A DNA stretch of 64,000 nucleotides from Melieria omissa (taxonomy: Eukaryota > Arthropoda > Insecta > Diptera > Ulidiidae), in contig OZ020267.1 in the NCBI GenBank assembly GCA_963971225.1, forward strand, positions 149,819,927 to 149,883,926, read 5' to 3'. Position numbers and translations under genes: made by a program. The number at the start of each line of letters is the position of its first letter. The first letter of the stretch is position 1. This document shows positions 46,021 to 58,559 of the stretch, piece by piece. Under the pieces are notes generated by a model. It saw only the letters and a list, made by a program, of their open reading frames with translations, did not search any database and was not told the DNA's origin.

Positions 46021-47480
46021 GAGCCAGTGTTGGGGTAAAAAAATCGACTCATGAATGCAAACAGTGATTATGAAGGAAAATTATTCATTTTGATTAGTGA
46101 TTATTGTTTGTTTTTGTGTTGTTAATTCGAGCCGTAATTCTGACTTGAAATTATTATTGACTAAACTTAATGAAACATTATGAATAACTCAATGTGATTG
46201 CGATTAGCCATTATTAAAATGAATAATTGACTTAAAAATAGTTCAGTATAACTATTGGTGAATCAGATTGTGATTGATTATGTAAATGGAATGATTGTAT
46301 GTTTTAATAATTAGAATAATATTTTCTGAGTAACTAAGATTATGTCATTAAAAAGTATTAAAATGCACTTTGAATTGAATCATTATTCTATAGTCAAATA
46401 TTGTTTAAACTATTATTTATTGGGCGATTCGAGATCTTAAAGCTTTTAATTTAATCAAAAGTTATTGGATGTCGCACTAGTGTGTGACTAAGGACTTAAT
46501 TAATTAAATCATTCAAGATTTTAAAGCTTTTCATTTAATCAGAAGTTTAATGACTAACTAGTGTGAGATTAATGACTAAAGTGACTAATGACCAAAGTGA
46601 CTGACTAAAAATTAAATCATTATTTATTAATTCATTCAACATTTTAAAGCTTTTAATTTAATCACAAGTCATTGAATGACTAACAAGTTTGAGACTAATG
46701 ACTAAAGCGAATGACTAAAAATTAAATCATTATTTATTAAGTCATTAAAAATTTCAAAGCTTTTAATTTAAACACAATTTATTTATGACTAACTAGTGTG
46801 TGACTAATGACTAAAGCGAATGACTAATAGTTAAATCATTATTTATTAAGTCATTCAAGATTTGAAAGCTTTTATTTTAATCAAAATTTATTGAATGACT
46901 AACTAGAGTGTGACTATTGACTAACGAGAATGACTAAATTTAATCATTATTTATTGATCACAAGTTATTAACTGACTAACTAGAATCTGACTAATGACTT
47001 AAGCGAATAACTAAAACTTAAATCATTGTTTATTGAGTGATTTGAGATTTTGAAGCTTTTAATTGAATCACAATTTATTGAATGACTATTTAATGTGTGC
47101 CTAATGACTAAAACGATTGAATAAAAATTAAATCATTATAGATCGAGTGATTTCAACTTATATTCAATTACAAGCGACAGTAAGACTAATGATTAAATCT
47201 CAGTCTAAATGACTAACATTACATTACATTGCATTACTAATAATTAAATGGTTTTTAATGATTAAAAAATAATTGATTAAGACACAAATGTGTACGACAA
47301 ATAAGTCAGTGATTTTTTTAAATCTAGCTAAATTATTTAATCACTATCCACTTGCTTAATGACTAACAAGTTTTTGACTAATTAGTAAATTATCGAACAA
47401 TTAATGAGCAATTATTAATTTCATAAATTCATAAAAACTTAAAAAGTAATGAATTAAACTTAAAAGCTTTAATCTGCAAA
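46021..47480. repeat. AT-rich satellite, period about 85-190 bp
   Basis: The word AAAGCTTTTAATTTAATCA (or close variants) recurs near 46440, 46525, 46647, 46757, 46866 and 47055. Each copy is followed by GACTAACTAGTGTGTGACTA and AATGACTAAAG. Copies are diverged. Confidence 0.75.
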
Positions 47481-47639
47481 TGTTAATTGATGAATTGATT
47501 TATTGTTTATGCTGTTAATTAGTTAATTAATTTTTAATTAATTTTTGCTTATTAATTGCTGATTCATTATTTAGGTTTCTAATGAAGAAGAAGGAAGAAT
47601 TACTACTTAATTCAATAAATAATGATTTAATGTTTTTAA

Positions 47640-47722
47640 CCCTTTCCGTCATGAAAATAAACCCGTTCTGTATGAATTGTATGAACTGTAGTCCAATATA
47701 TTGGACATTGTGACTGAAAGGG
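47640..47722. mobile_element. Minimal 83-bp TTAA-flanked MITE (copy B)
   Basis: TTAA at 47636-47639 and 47723-47726. The ends are CCCTTTC and GAAAGGG. Read inward from the right end, 16 bases are followed by a perfect 16-bp palindrome, GTCCAATATATTGGAC. This is the clearest example of the end layout shared with copies A and C. Confidence 0.65.
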
Positions 47723-47726
47723 TTAA

Positions 47727-49440
47727 ATGAACTTTTAACTGATTAACTATTGGTTTATTATTTAGGTTTAGAAAGGACTAAAGACTTACAATTTATGAAT
47801 GAACTTACAATCAATATCAACTAAGTGACTAATGGAATAATTACTACTTAATTAAATTGATAATTATTAATTTTTTTTAAATTAACATCTAGTTGCAATC
47901 TCTACATGCTAAGGACTAAATTTGATCTGTTTCAAAATGGAATAACTATATACGAATGATCAAAAACGATATAACTAAGAAAGTAATTCAATAAAATCAA
48001 TGAATTCACTGACGAAATTAACTCACTGATTCAATAAATTCACAGACGCAATAAATTCACTGATTCAATTCAATTCAATTCATTGAGTCAATAAATTCAG
48101 TGATTCCATAAATATGCAGTAAATAATAAAATCAATATTTATTAAATGATTAGTGACAGAAGACTAATAAGTGAATGACTATTTAATTGTAGAAGGCCTT
48201 GCAAATAACAATTCAATTGATTAATTGATTGATTAGTCACTTCTTTAAGGTTGTATTTAAAATTCTTTTTTAATATTTTGTATAATTTTATTGTAATTGA
48301 AATTTTTTACAGTTCATTGTTTTTTTATTTCAATTAATCAATGACTAAAAACTTTATGACTTACAATTGAAATTCAATTTATGGCAACTATATGACTAAT
48401 TAGTTAATAATTAAACTTATATTTAGTACATGAAAAGCTGTATTACTTTTAAAATAATGACTATTTAATAATTGAAGCTCACTGATTCGATAAATTGACT
48501 GGTTAAATGAATTCAATAATTCCAAAAATATGCAGTAAATAATGAAATCAATGTTTCTTATATGATTAGTGACAGAAAGACTAATAATTGAATAACTATT
48601 TAATTGTAAAGTGACTTGCAACCAAATAACAATTCAATTGATTAATTCATTAGTCACTTCTTTAAGGTTGTATTTAAAATTTTGTTTTTAAATTATTTTT
48701 TATGATTTAAAAACCATTGGAATTTTTGACAATTAAATGTTTTCTTATTTTAATTAATGACTTACAATTTAAATTCAATTCATAGCAACTAAGTACATGA
48801 CTAATTAGGAAATAATTAAATCTATATTTCACTCACTGATTCAATTAATTCAGTGATTCAATGAATTCAATGAGTCCGTAAATATGCAGTAAATAATGAA
48901 ATCAATATTTAATTAATGATTAGTAAATAATGAAATCAATATTTAATTAATGATTTGTAAATAATAAAATCAATATTTAATTAATGATTAGTCACAGAAA
49001 GACTTATAAGTGAATAACTATTTAAAGTGTGTGTGTGTGAAGTGTGAAGTGACTTACAACCAAATAACAATTCAATTGATTAATTGAAAATTTTGTGTTT
49101 AAATTATTTGCTATAAATTTAATGCCATTGAATTTGTTTACTATTGATTGTTTTCTTATTTTCATTAATTACTTATAATTTCAATTCAATTAATAACAAC
49201 TAGATGACTAATTAGTAAATAATTAAATCTATATTTAGTGCATGACAAGCTGTATTACTTTCAAAATGATGAATACTTAATAATTGAAAAACTAGCGACT
49301 AAATAAAAATTTAATTGAATAATTATTAAAATAACGAATTCCTTAAATTTCGATTATTTTGTTATTTGGTTCCCAAATTTTTTTTATTTTTATATCTTTG
49401 AACATTAATTAACTTTTAATCTTGACTAAAGTGCATTTCA
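47727..49440. repeat. AT-rich satellite with a period of about 420 bp
   Basis: The block containing TTAGTGACAGAAGACTAATA, GTGAATGACTATTTAA and CAATTCAATTGATTAATTGA recurs near 48150, 48568 and 48990. Shorter CACTGATTCAATAAATTCA words fill the space between. A triplicated 50-bp segment lies at 48890-48990. No gene is seen. Confidence 0.75.
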
Positions 49441-52333
49441 GCAAACAATTTAATTTTAAATTTCCCCGACATGAACACGTAAATGTTTCATGTGCTTTCG
49501 GCGACACATGTAGCACATCCATCGTTACGCCGATGTCAAGTTGAAAAATTGTCCTTTCTGACCAGCGCTACGTGCCGCATTGTTGTCGTCGCAAAGTGCA
49601 ATCGGCCATTAAATTGGCCCAATGTAAGCTCAACATTTTTCCAGTCTAAAGAAATATGTCATTTTATATATTTTTTGCATGGCTAATACAATAAATCTTT
49701 GGCTTAAATTAAATCAGAAAAATCGTAATAAAGCTGGACAAATCTCTCTTAAAGTGTCCACTGTGCGCAATATGGAATTTTCGCCGTCGAGCAGTGAAGC
49801 GTAGCGAACTGCTACATACGCACAGCCACACTTCACAGATGGCGCATTCTTCGTTGCTTCTTACATGACAAATTTTATTGGCCAATTTCACACCAGGCCG
49901 ACTTTGTATGAAAGCGATTTTGCTTCTGTTTCGGCACTCATGTTATGTCCCAGTTGATCCAGCAAGCAACAGATCACATGTGCATACAAAATGCGTCAGT
50001 ATGTACAATGTACATATATGTGTGTTTAGTTATGCTCTTGTGTGTGCACATACACACCTGTGTTGTTGGACTTACGCCACTTATGCGCCATTTCAAATGA
50101 CGGCAAGACCAACAGCGCAAAAGTTACGAGCACATCATGCAAATGATTTCAATGATTGAAGTGCACTCGAATGAAACTTTGACGTCTGCCGAAATATGCA
50201 AATTACGAAAATTAACAAAAGTAAACAGATTACTGAGGGATTTGGTGTGCACTCACAATTTTGGGGAAAACACTAGACGCGTATAAGATATCAATAAGAG
50301 CAGAGACTATGGAAATGCCTCAACCTTGCAATTGTCTATTCAGAGAGTCGTAAAAGTTGAAGAGGAGAAGGGGAGAAATGTTTGTGAAAAAATGAAATAA
50401 AATTGTGAGCTTAAGTCATGAGGAATTTGTATTTAATGATTGAAGGAGGATTTGCATAAATTGACTTTGAAGTCTGAAATAAACAATTTACAATTAAGTT
50501 GCATAAACAATTTGAAGTGCTATAAAAAACTTTCAAGGAAGAATTTATTTGTAGTTAAAATGGAGAAAGTTGAGAGAATTTCTGATTTATTTCGGCAAAA
50601 TATTTATTGCCCAAGTTTGTAAAACTGGCTTCCGCTCATTTTAATTTCCATTGAAAAAATTCAAAAATTATATTCAAACTTATTGTCGACGCCATGCTGT
50701 CATCTCCCGAGACTTTTCATAGCAAAGCGACCCAACTTGTGGGCAACCAACTCCTCAGATTTTTGTTACAACCCCAAGAGATCATTTAACAAATATCACT
50801 CGTCTTGTTCACTTAATTTCTCAAAGTTTGCATGAAATTTTGCCAAACTTTAAACTTCAATTAGCAACTTTGGTTTCTTCATTTCTGTTTTTCTTACCCA
50901 GCGGGCAAACACCCAACCATGCGCCGCCACTTTCAACTCTCTCAACTCAGCAAATTAGCAAAATTAAATCGAGTACTACATATTTAATATGAACACAACA
51001 ACAACAACAAAGATGACCTCGCAGTAGCAGCGTTAGAGTTTTGAATGCCATTTTTCTTTTTACATAAATGCAAAAAAATTCCAGGAAAAGAATTTGCCTT
51101 GGCTTGTTGAAAGTTTGCTGGCGCACATAAAATAGAAAAAGCAAATTAAAAATTTTGTATGTATTTGTGTTGTTGTTGTCAACACATAGTCAACGGTGTT
51201 CAAGCCAAACTCTGTTGGCTCTAATACGAAATGTTTAAATAATTAAACAAATTTAACTGACTTTCGCTTTTCCACACTTCTGTCCTCCTCTCCCCTGCTC
51301 AGCTTCTTTTTATCGCTGTTCAACACATTGAATTGTCTGTTTGTCGGCGCTGTAAAGTCTGCTTTGAAACCGAATGTCACTGCAAAAAGTTGGCAACTTG
51401 AGTTTACAGTTAGCAACTTAAAGCCAACTGTACTGTAAATCCCTCTTGATTAAATGTTTGTGTGCTCACACATACATAGAAAAAAATATATAAAAAGACG
51501 CAAGGCGCTTTTTCACTTCACTTGAAACTGTCACTGATGTAATGCTGTAAAATCTTTTGTTTTTCGTTGACATTTATTGCGAATTGAGTTTTTCGCTTAT
51601 GGCCAGACAGGACACATTAACAATTCATGCCATGCTGCGTGTGGTAAGGACGCAGTGGAAGCGAAGAAAGTGCGTCAATGTCTGCTAACCCAATGCGAAA
51701 GTGTATTGCGCCTCAATATAAAAGTTTGAAGAGCTAGAGCCCTAGAAAAGAGTTTTTAACGTCCAATATTTTGTGTAGTGTACTTCACACTTTTACCGAA
51801 GCTTGAGTTAAGCTTAGTTGATTTCAAACAGCTTTCAATAACTATGAACTTCGAAGGTTTTTGCGAGCTGATCATAGGTTCAGAGAAAAAAAGGAAAGTT
51901 TTGCCACCTTGCCTCGCTGCTATTTTTGACTTCATCTCCTAAGGGTGTCAACATTTTAGTCAGAATACATAAAACTCACATGTGTATGTAGGTAAACATA
52001 TACACATATGCTGCCATGAAATCACAAAAATATATTTAGCCATCCCCTTGTCAAGTGGCACTGATGCCAATGTGCGTCACATATGTATTTCAAACAACGC
52101 GTTCCTCTACTGAACTTTACGCCATTTTCATACATTTTACATTGAAAAATGTCAACATACTTACACACACACACGCGCGCATGTCACAGCCTTTGATACA
52201 TACACACATACATACATACATATGCACAGTGTGTCAAGCATTCTTGCACGCTGCGTCACTTTGCCACAGGCTCAAATTAAATGTGTATTGAAAATGTCAA
52301 AAATAAACATTGATTAGCAAATAACATACTCTG

Positions 52334-52368
<35 letters not shown>

Positions 52369-52523
52369 CCAAAACATACATACAACATACATACACGTAC
52401 CAACACATATTACACGCGCACATTAGCTTTTGAGAATTTATTGCCAGGACATAACTTATTTATGTGTACGAATTGCATCAAAAACCTGCTTGATTTTTAT
52501 TTATATCAAGTTTAAATATTATG
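49441..52523. other. Non-coding sequence with CA microsatellites
   Basis: No exon is recognised. Microsatellites include a CA run at 52339-52363 and CAA runs near 50996-51010. Confidence 0.5.
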
Positions 52524-54273
52524 GCATACTTTTAGGTGCATGCAAAGAGAGAGGGCCGTAAACAAATTTACTACATTATGTGCTCATAAAGAAAAGAAGA
52601 AGAACATAAAATAACATGAAACATGCAACTGATGGCCGACTTTTAGGCACAAATGCTAAACAAATTTTAACGATTTAAAAACGTGTGGATATTTTTTTAT
52701 TTAAAATAATAATTTTTATCATATTCGCACAAAATTTTATGGACTCTTGAGGTCTAAACTGTTTTGGTGAAAGGTTGTTTAAAAATTAGCAGGAAATTAT
52801 GATAAGAAAGTAACCACAACAGTTAGATTTGCATACTTTTGGGCGCAAACATTAAACAAATTTAACGATTTTAAAGCATTTCATTATTTTTTTTTATAAA
52901 ATAATAATTTTTATAATATTTGCACAAAAATTTTTGCATTCTCCAGGTTGAAGCAATGTTGGTGAAAGGTTGTTTAAAAAAATGGAAACAAGTAACCATA
53001 GCAGTTATTCTTGCATACTTCTGAGCGCAAGTATTGAACAAACTTTAACGATTGAAAATAAAATAAATTTTATAAATTTTTTTGCGCAAAAAATTATGTA
53101 TTCTTCAGGTTAAAGCTATGTTGGTGAAAGATTTTTAAAAAAGAAAACATTTTAATAAAGAAGTAACCATAACAGTTATTTGTGCATACTTTTGAGCGCA
53201 AATATGGAACGAACTTAAAGCATTTTTATATTTTTTTTATAAAACATATACATTTTTATAATATTTGCACAAAAAATTATGGATTCTTCAGGTTGAAGCT
53301 GTGTTGGTGAAAGGTTGTTGATAAAAAAGTAACCAAAACAGTTAGATTTGCATACTTTTGAGCACAAATATTCAACAAATTTAACGATTTGAAAGCATTG
53401 CATTATTTGTTTTTTATAAAATAATAGTTTTTATAATATTTGCACAAAAATTTATGCATTCTTTAGGTTAGCAATGTTTATCAATGTTGGTGAAAGATTG
53501 TTTAAGAATTAGAAACAAATTATGATAAAGAAGTAACCATAAAAGTTATTCTTGCATACTTTTGAGTGCAAATATTGAACAAACTTTATCGATTTAAAAA
53601 CATTTTAATAGTTTTTCATATAAAAAAAAATATTTTAATAATAATCGCAGGAAAATTGATGGAGTTTTCACGTTCAAGTTGTGTTGGTAAAAGGTCTTTA
53701 AAAAATTTTTGTCAAATAATGATAACAAGTAACCACACAAGTAATTCTTGCATACTTTTGAGCGCAAATATTAAACAAACTTAAACGATTTGAAAATATT
53801 TTTACATCTATTGATATAAAAAATAATATTCGCACGAAAATTGATGGATTCTCCAGATTGAAGCTATGTTGGTGAAAGGTCTTTAAAAAAGAAAAACATT
53901 ATAATAGAAAAGAGGGTTACGGTTAACAGTTAACTTTGCATACATTTTTTCATTTTTATATTTTTTCATTTTTTCAATTTTTATAATATTCGCACGAAAA
54001 TTGATAGATTTTTCAGGTTCAAGATGTGTTGATGAATGGTTGTTTAAAAATCGAGGAATATACTTCCCCACAAACCCGAAAACACCACCAATGCTTTTCA
54101 TTTTCATCCGCTCCGCTCCGAAACGAAACGAAACAGAAACAAATAGTGATGAAAAAGTTACTATAACAGATATTCCTGCATACTTTTGAACGCAAATATT
54201 ACACAAATTTATTTATTTTAACTTAACGATTTTTAAACGTGTTTTTTTCATTAAAAATAATAATCTTATGATA
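52524..54273. repeat. AT-rich satellite, period about 165-200 bp
   Basis: GCATACTTTTGAGCGCAAAT or variants recur near 52633, 52831, 53013, 53184, 53350, 53553, 53752, 53938 and 54178. Each is followed by AACAAACTTTAACGATTT, a T-rich tract, GCACAAAAATTTATGGATTC and TTGGTGAAAGGT. The array continues at 54841-54915 and traces remain after 55830, so two transposons have split it. Confidence 0.85.
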
Positions 54274-54840
54274 AAGCGTGATCCATTTCGAGGTTCCCTA
54301 CTTTTTTAAAGAAAAAAACACAGAAAATTAAAATTTAACGGGGAATGTTTATTATCATTCGAAAGAACATTCTTTGGCATTTATTTTTTGAAGATTATCT
54401 CTTTCAAATGTTGGCCGCGGCTACGTCTCAGATGGTCCATCCGTTGAGTCCAATTTTCGATGACTCGTTCGAGCATTTCGACTGGTAACTGGCGAATGAC
54501 ACGCGTGATGTTTTGCTCCAAGGCCTGAATCGAAGCGGGTTTATCCGTATAGACTTAAGACTTTACTTATCCCCACAGAAAAAAGTCTAACGGTGTGATA
54601 TCACACGATCTTGGTGGCCAATCGACCGGCCCATTACGTGAAATTAGCTGTTCTCACCGGCATCATTTTTGAAGAAATATGGACCGATGAACGATTTGTA
54701 AACGTTTTTCAGGCGTAAGTCTTTCCATGATGAAATGCCAAACAATACTGAACAAAAATAATATGACAGCTTGACACGACTCACGCGTGATCTGTCAAAA
54801 AAAGGTTATTGAAAAAAGTACCTCTAGTTGGATCACCCTT
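54274..54840 (-). mobile_element. Tc1/mariner-type element, internally deleted
   Basis: The element is flanked by TA (54272-54273 and 54841-54842). The ends share an imperfect inverted repeat of about 30 bp (GTGATCCA, GAGGT and ACTTTTTT blocks). On the - strand the C-terminal transposase remains. Its TIR and protein resemble the rosa-like (DD41D) group known from tephritids; that placement is an inference. It sits inside the satellite. Confidence 0.8.
54381..54645 (-). pseudogene. Transposase C-terminal remnant (Tc1/mariner)
   Basis: On the - strand the frame reads DWPPRSCDITPLDFFLWG, with the third catalytic Asp in PLDFF. A stop and frameshift follow near 54565. It then continues ASIQALEQNITRVIRQLPVE and MLERVIENWTQRMDHLRRSR to a TAA at 54381-54383. 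The N-terminal and first catalytic regions are missing. Confidence 0.8.
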
Positions 54841-54915
54841 TATTTGCATAAAAGTTTATGGATTCTTCAGGCTCAAATTGTGTTGATGAAAGGTCTTTAA
54901 GGAAAAATAATAATA

Positions 54916-55827
54916 TCAGGTGTACAACTTTGCTTCCGCCGTTTTCCGATAGATGGCTGTACCGGCTGAGGCTGGTTGAATTACATAGATGGTAATGCCT
55001 TTAAAGTGAGTGTGGACAGTGCCTAACGAATTGTCATCGCCGTTTCAGTGACAGTTGTTCTTGTTTTCGTATTATTCACGCTCGAAAATGTCCGTTTATG
55101 TGCCCAATTCTCGCCATTTGCGGGAAGTTTTACTTTTCTGTTACAATTCGAAAAAAAATGCAGCTGAAGCGCATCGAATGCTCTCAGAAACTTACGGTGA
55201 TGCTGCTCTGAGTGAAAGAACGTGTCGGGAGTGGTTTCAACGTTTTAAAAATGGTGATTTCGATGTCGAAGACAATCATGGTGGTGGAAGAGAAAAAAAC
55301 CTTCAAAGATGAACAACTAGAAGCATTGCTTGATGAAGATTCGTGCCAAACCCAAGAAGAGCTTGCCGAATCGTTGGGAGTGAGTCAGCAAGCCATTTCA
55401 AAACGTCTCAAGCGGCCACAATATGAAGAGCGACATGACAAAGTCATCCTCCAACACGACAATGCTCGGCCTCACGTCGCAAAAGTGGTCAAAAAGTACC
55501 TGGAAACGCTGAAATGGGAAGTCTTGATCCACCCGCCGTATTCCCCAGATGTCGCCCCTTCTGACTTCCACCTATTCCGTTCGATGGCACACGGCCTGGC
55601 AGATCAACATTTTCAATCCTTCGAAGAATTGGAAAAATGGATTGCTTCATGGAGAGCGTCAAAAGAGGACTCCTTTTTTCGAGCCGGGATCCGAAAATTG
55701 CCGGAAAGATGGGAGAAAGTTGTCGCTAGCGACGGACAATACTTTAAATAATACATCTGTAAGCACTTTTTCGCAATAAAGCTTTTAATTTTGGAAAAAA
55801 ACGGCGGAAGCAAAGTTGTACACCTGA
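54916..55827 (+). mobile_element. mariner deletion derivative, copy 2
   Basis: A 912-bp element flanked by TA (54914-54915 and 55828-55829), with the same roughly 30-bp terminal repeats as copy 1 at 23757-24500. It keeps about 170 bp more of the transposase than copy 1. Only 75 bp of satellite separate it from the element at 54274-54840. Confidence 0.93.
55088..55751 (+). pseudogene. Internally deleted mariner transposase, copy 2
   Basis: From ATG 55088 the DNA-binding region is intact (MSVYVPNSRHLREVLLFCY and following). The frame then shifts in a run of seven A at about 55293-55299. In the new frame it continues DEQLEALLDEDSCQTQEELA and LGVSQQAISKRLK, which is the second helix-turn-helix. 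It then jumps to HDKVILQHDNARPHVAK (second catalytic Asp) and YSPDVAPSDFHLF (third Asp), ending SDGQYFK. The segment with the first catalytic Asp is deleted, so it is inactive. Confidence 0.9.
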
Positions 55828-55829
55828 TA

Positions 55830-57320
55830 ATAAAAAATAACCATGACAGTAAGTTTTGTTTTAGTTTTAGAGCAAAGTTTCTGGGTTGAACAAAAAAAAA
55901 TACTTTTTTATTTGTTTATTGCACTAAGCTTCAATATTATCGTTAAAAGTGGTACACGTCAAGGAAGTTTTGGTGTTCAAAGTCCCCAAAATACTGGTTT
56001 GCCATAAACATTTTGCAGCACAAATATGGTTACAAATGTTCGCGTTCCCTAAAAATGAAATCCTTTTAGAGCTAATGAATTCAATTCAATTCAATTCTTC
56101 AGTTTTGACAATTAAAAGTCCATGTGATTTGCTCTGTAATGATTTGTCAACTTGAACAATAAACTGAAACTTATTTTTAACTAATTCTTCAAAAATATTT
56201 TCCAGCTGTTGCTCAAAAAGCCATGACAAAAGTATACAAAACAAATTGTAACAATTATGCAAAATGTCTACTTTAAAAATTTAATAAATTTCAAAACACT
56301 GCAAATCATATGCTTGACCTTTCATTCCTTCAATAACTACACCACCTGCTCAAACCTTTAAGCTATAAAAAATACAACTGCAATGCCCCTCGCAATTATG
56401 CCACACCAACCAGTGTTAAAATTATTTCAAACAAAACCACTGGCCGCCGTTTTACTCCTCCATTTAAATTTAAAGCATTTAACACACAGAGGGCTGCTAA
56501 TTGCATTCAAGCTCGCCAAATATTTTTCAGCGAAAACGCTCGAACAAGCAACAAGCATGACTGGGCCCCTATTTGCCTTGCATTCTATTAAGTGGAGCTA
56601 TTTAATTAATTTTTTTTTAGTATTTGGCAAACAGAGTAAATAAATTTGCATAAAAATGCCGCGACCTTAAGTTGGCAATAAATTGTTGAACTAAAGTGTT
56701 GCGCAACAATTGTTATGCATTCTACAAAATTGTAGAATATATTGCGGTAGTTGTTGTTGGTTTTATGCTGTGCAACTATGCATTCATGGTGGCGAAATTT
56801 CGACGAAAATTGCTGCCACAGTTGTTATGTGTTGCGGTGCGTATGAGTGATTTTAATTGGCTAAATTTTCAAATATAGACGCAAAATAGAAAATAAACTG
56901 GAAATTTGCGTGGATTTTAATGTTTTAAATGAAATTTGCTTGTGAGTTTTGAATTAGCTTAAAACAAAAATAATGACAGTGTTTGTTAGTATTTAAGTAG
57001 GAAAGTCAACGTTTTATGTTATACGGGGCGTATGAGTAACATGAATGTGGAATGTTTATTTCTGTGGTCAAAAGCAATAACCGCTTAAGTCGAAAATTGC
57101 TGTTTCGAGCAATCTTGTTTTAAAGTTTTAGCGAGTAATGTGTTCGTTATGTGAATGCGAATAGGTTTTTATTAATATCTATTTTATTTTAAAGTTACAA
57201 ACTCCCCGATTTTACACAAACGTAGAGCACAGTCAAGAGAACATGTTGGCATCCATAACTCAAATTCTTCTTAAGTCGACTTACGCGGTTATTGCTTTTG
57301 ACCACAGATTTGATATTTTC
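55830..57320. other. Non-coding sequence, nothing recognised
   Basis: The first 50 bp retain satellite words. The rest is AT-rich with no supported gene. A word near 57025 (GGGGCGTATGAGTAACA) recurs in the duplication at 58.6-58.8 kb. Confidence 0.5.
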
Positions 57321-57440
57321 TTAACCCTTTCGCTATTTTGTTGCCATATGGCAATATACTACTTTATGGACGTCTGAACCTTCTGTGGTTGCAAGAATAC
57401 ATTTTTTGTTGATCCTTAGAGTAGTTGAAGTTTTAGGAAA

Positions 57441-57950
57441 TACGTGGAAATACCGCCCGATGGTGCCACTATCGTAATAGAAATTTACTATCGTATAGAA
57501 CATCTTCGTAGACGGCTACTGTCAAAATTTCAGTCATATTGGATTTTTAGTTTTGTTTTGACCGCGTGTGGAAACGAACGTGTCCGCGGATTTTATAAAA
57601 AGGGAAAAAGAGCAATATCGGTTGGTGATTCGCCAAATTGGTCGCATTAGGCTACAAACTGCTACCCCATCCACCGTTTTCTCCAGATTTGGCCCCGTGT
57701 TACTTTTTTTTGTTTCCAAACTTGAAAAAGTCACTCGCCGGGCAGAAAATTGAGTCGAATGAGGAGGTTATCTCCGCCACGGAGGCTTCCAGAAAATGTA
57801 TTTTTCAGACGGGTTAAAGAAGTTGGAGCATCGCTGGGTCAATTGTATCGAGTTGAAAGGAGACTACGTTGAGAAATAAATCGCCACTTTTCCAAAGTTT
57901 TCGTTTTTCTTTTGTAGGCTAAGTAACGTACTTATCGGACCACCCACGTA
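57441..57950 (+). mobile_element. Internally deleted mariner, nested in a MITE
   Basis: The left end TACGTGG and right end CCACGTA are complementary. The interior reads EKEQYRLVIRQIGRI (transposase N-terminus, its start codon altered) and then jumps to LLPHPPFSPDLAPCYFFLFP, KSLAGQKIESNEEVISATEA and KKLEHRWVNCIELKGDYVEK. The middle is deleted, and a further frameshift lies near 57795. The third catalytic Asp position reads CYFF instead of the expected Asp. It is inactive. Confidence 0.8.
57568..57879 (+). pseudogene. Mariner transposase fragment
   Basis: Joined pieces of an N-terminal and a C-terminal transposase segment in two or three frames. The stop after GDYVEK is at 57877-57879. The altered Asp, frameshifts and deletion show long inactivity. 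Confidence 0.75.
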
Positions 57951-58559
57951 TACGAAATTAAAAAACTGAATATTTAAGTTTAAAGATGAGAAGTATACAC
58001 GCTTTTTTAATAGTATATCTTGACATAGTATAGGAAGAAGAAGCAGAAAAGTTAGATAACTTTTAATAATTTGACGTTTTCTTTGAATTTAGATACTTTT
58101 TTTTACATTTTTGCTGAATTAAATGAAGAAATATTCAAATCCTCGTTATGCTTAAAAAGTTTTATGTTTAAGCAATTATTACAGCCACAACGATGAGGTT
58201 TCTCTCATAGAAAAACACTCTAAAATACAGGGTCCGAGTATAAAAATTAAAAAATTTCTTATGGAATGTGGCTAATAAAACCACATAGAAGCCTAAAACG
58301 TAAAATTTAAAATTTTAGCTTTCCCCAGTAGAAATCTGTAGCGAAAGGGTTAATATTGAAATTTTTAGTAATTATTTTTTAAGGTGTTATTTATGTTAAT
58401 TATTATGAATATAGCAGAAATGTAGTTTTGTAGCTAAGAAAAAAATAAAAAAAATCTGAGAATATTCAGACTGAAGGTGTACATTGCGTATACGTAACAT
58501 TTGTTTAAGTTTAGTAAGACGAGCGATGCTTAGCGTTGGCAAAGCTTCTAATACAAGGA

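Larger units (their letters stand above)
57325..58349. mobile_element. TTAA-flanked MITE (copy C) carrying a nested mariner
   Basis: TTAA at 57321-57324 and 58350-58353. The ends are CCCTTTCGCTA and the perfect complement TAGCGAAAGGG. Inside the left end, 16 bases precede the perfect palindrome TTGCCATATGGCAA. Removing the nested mariner at 57441-57950 leaves about 513 bp, close to the 511 bp of copy D. Confidence 0.7.
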
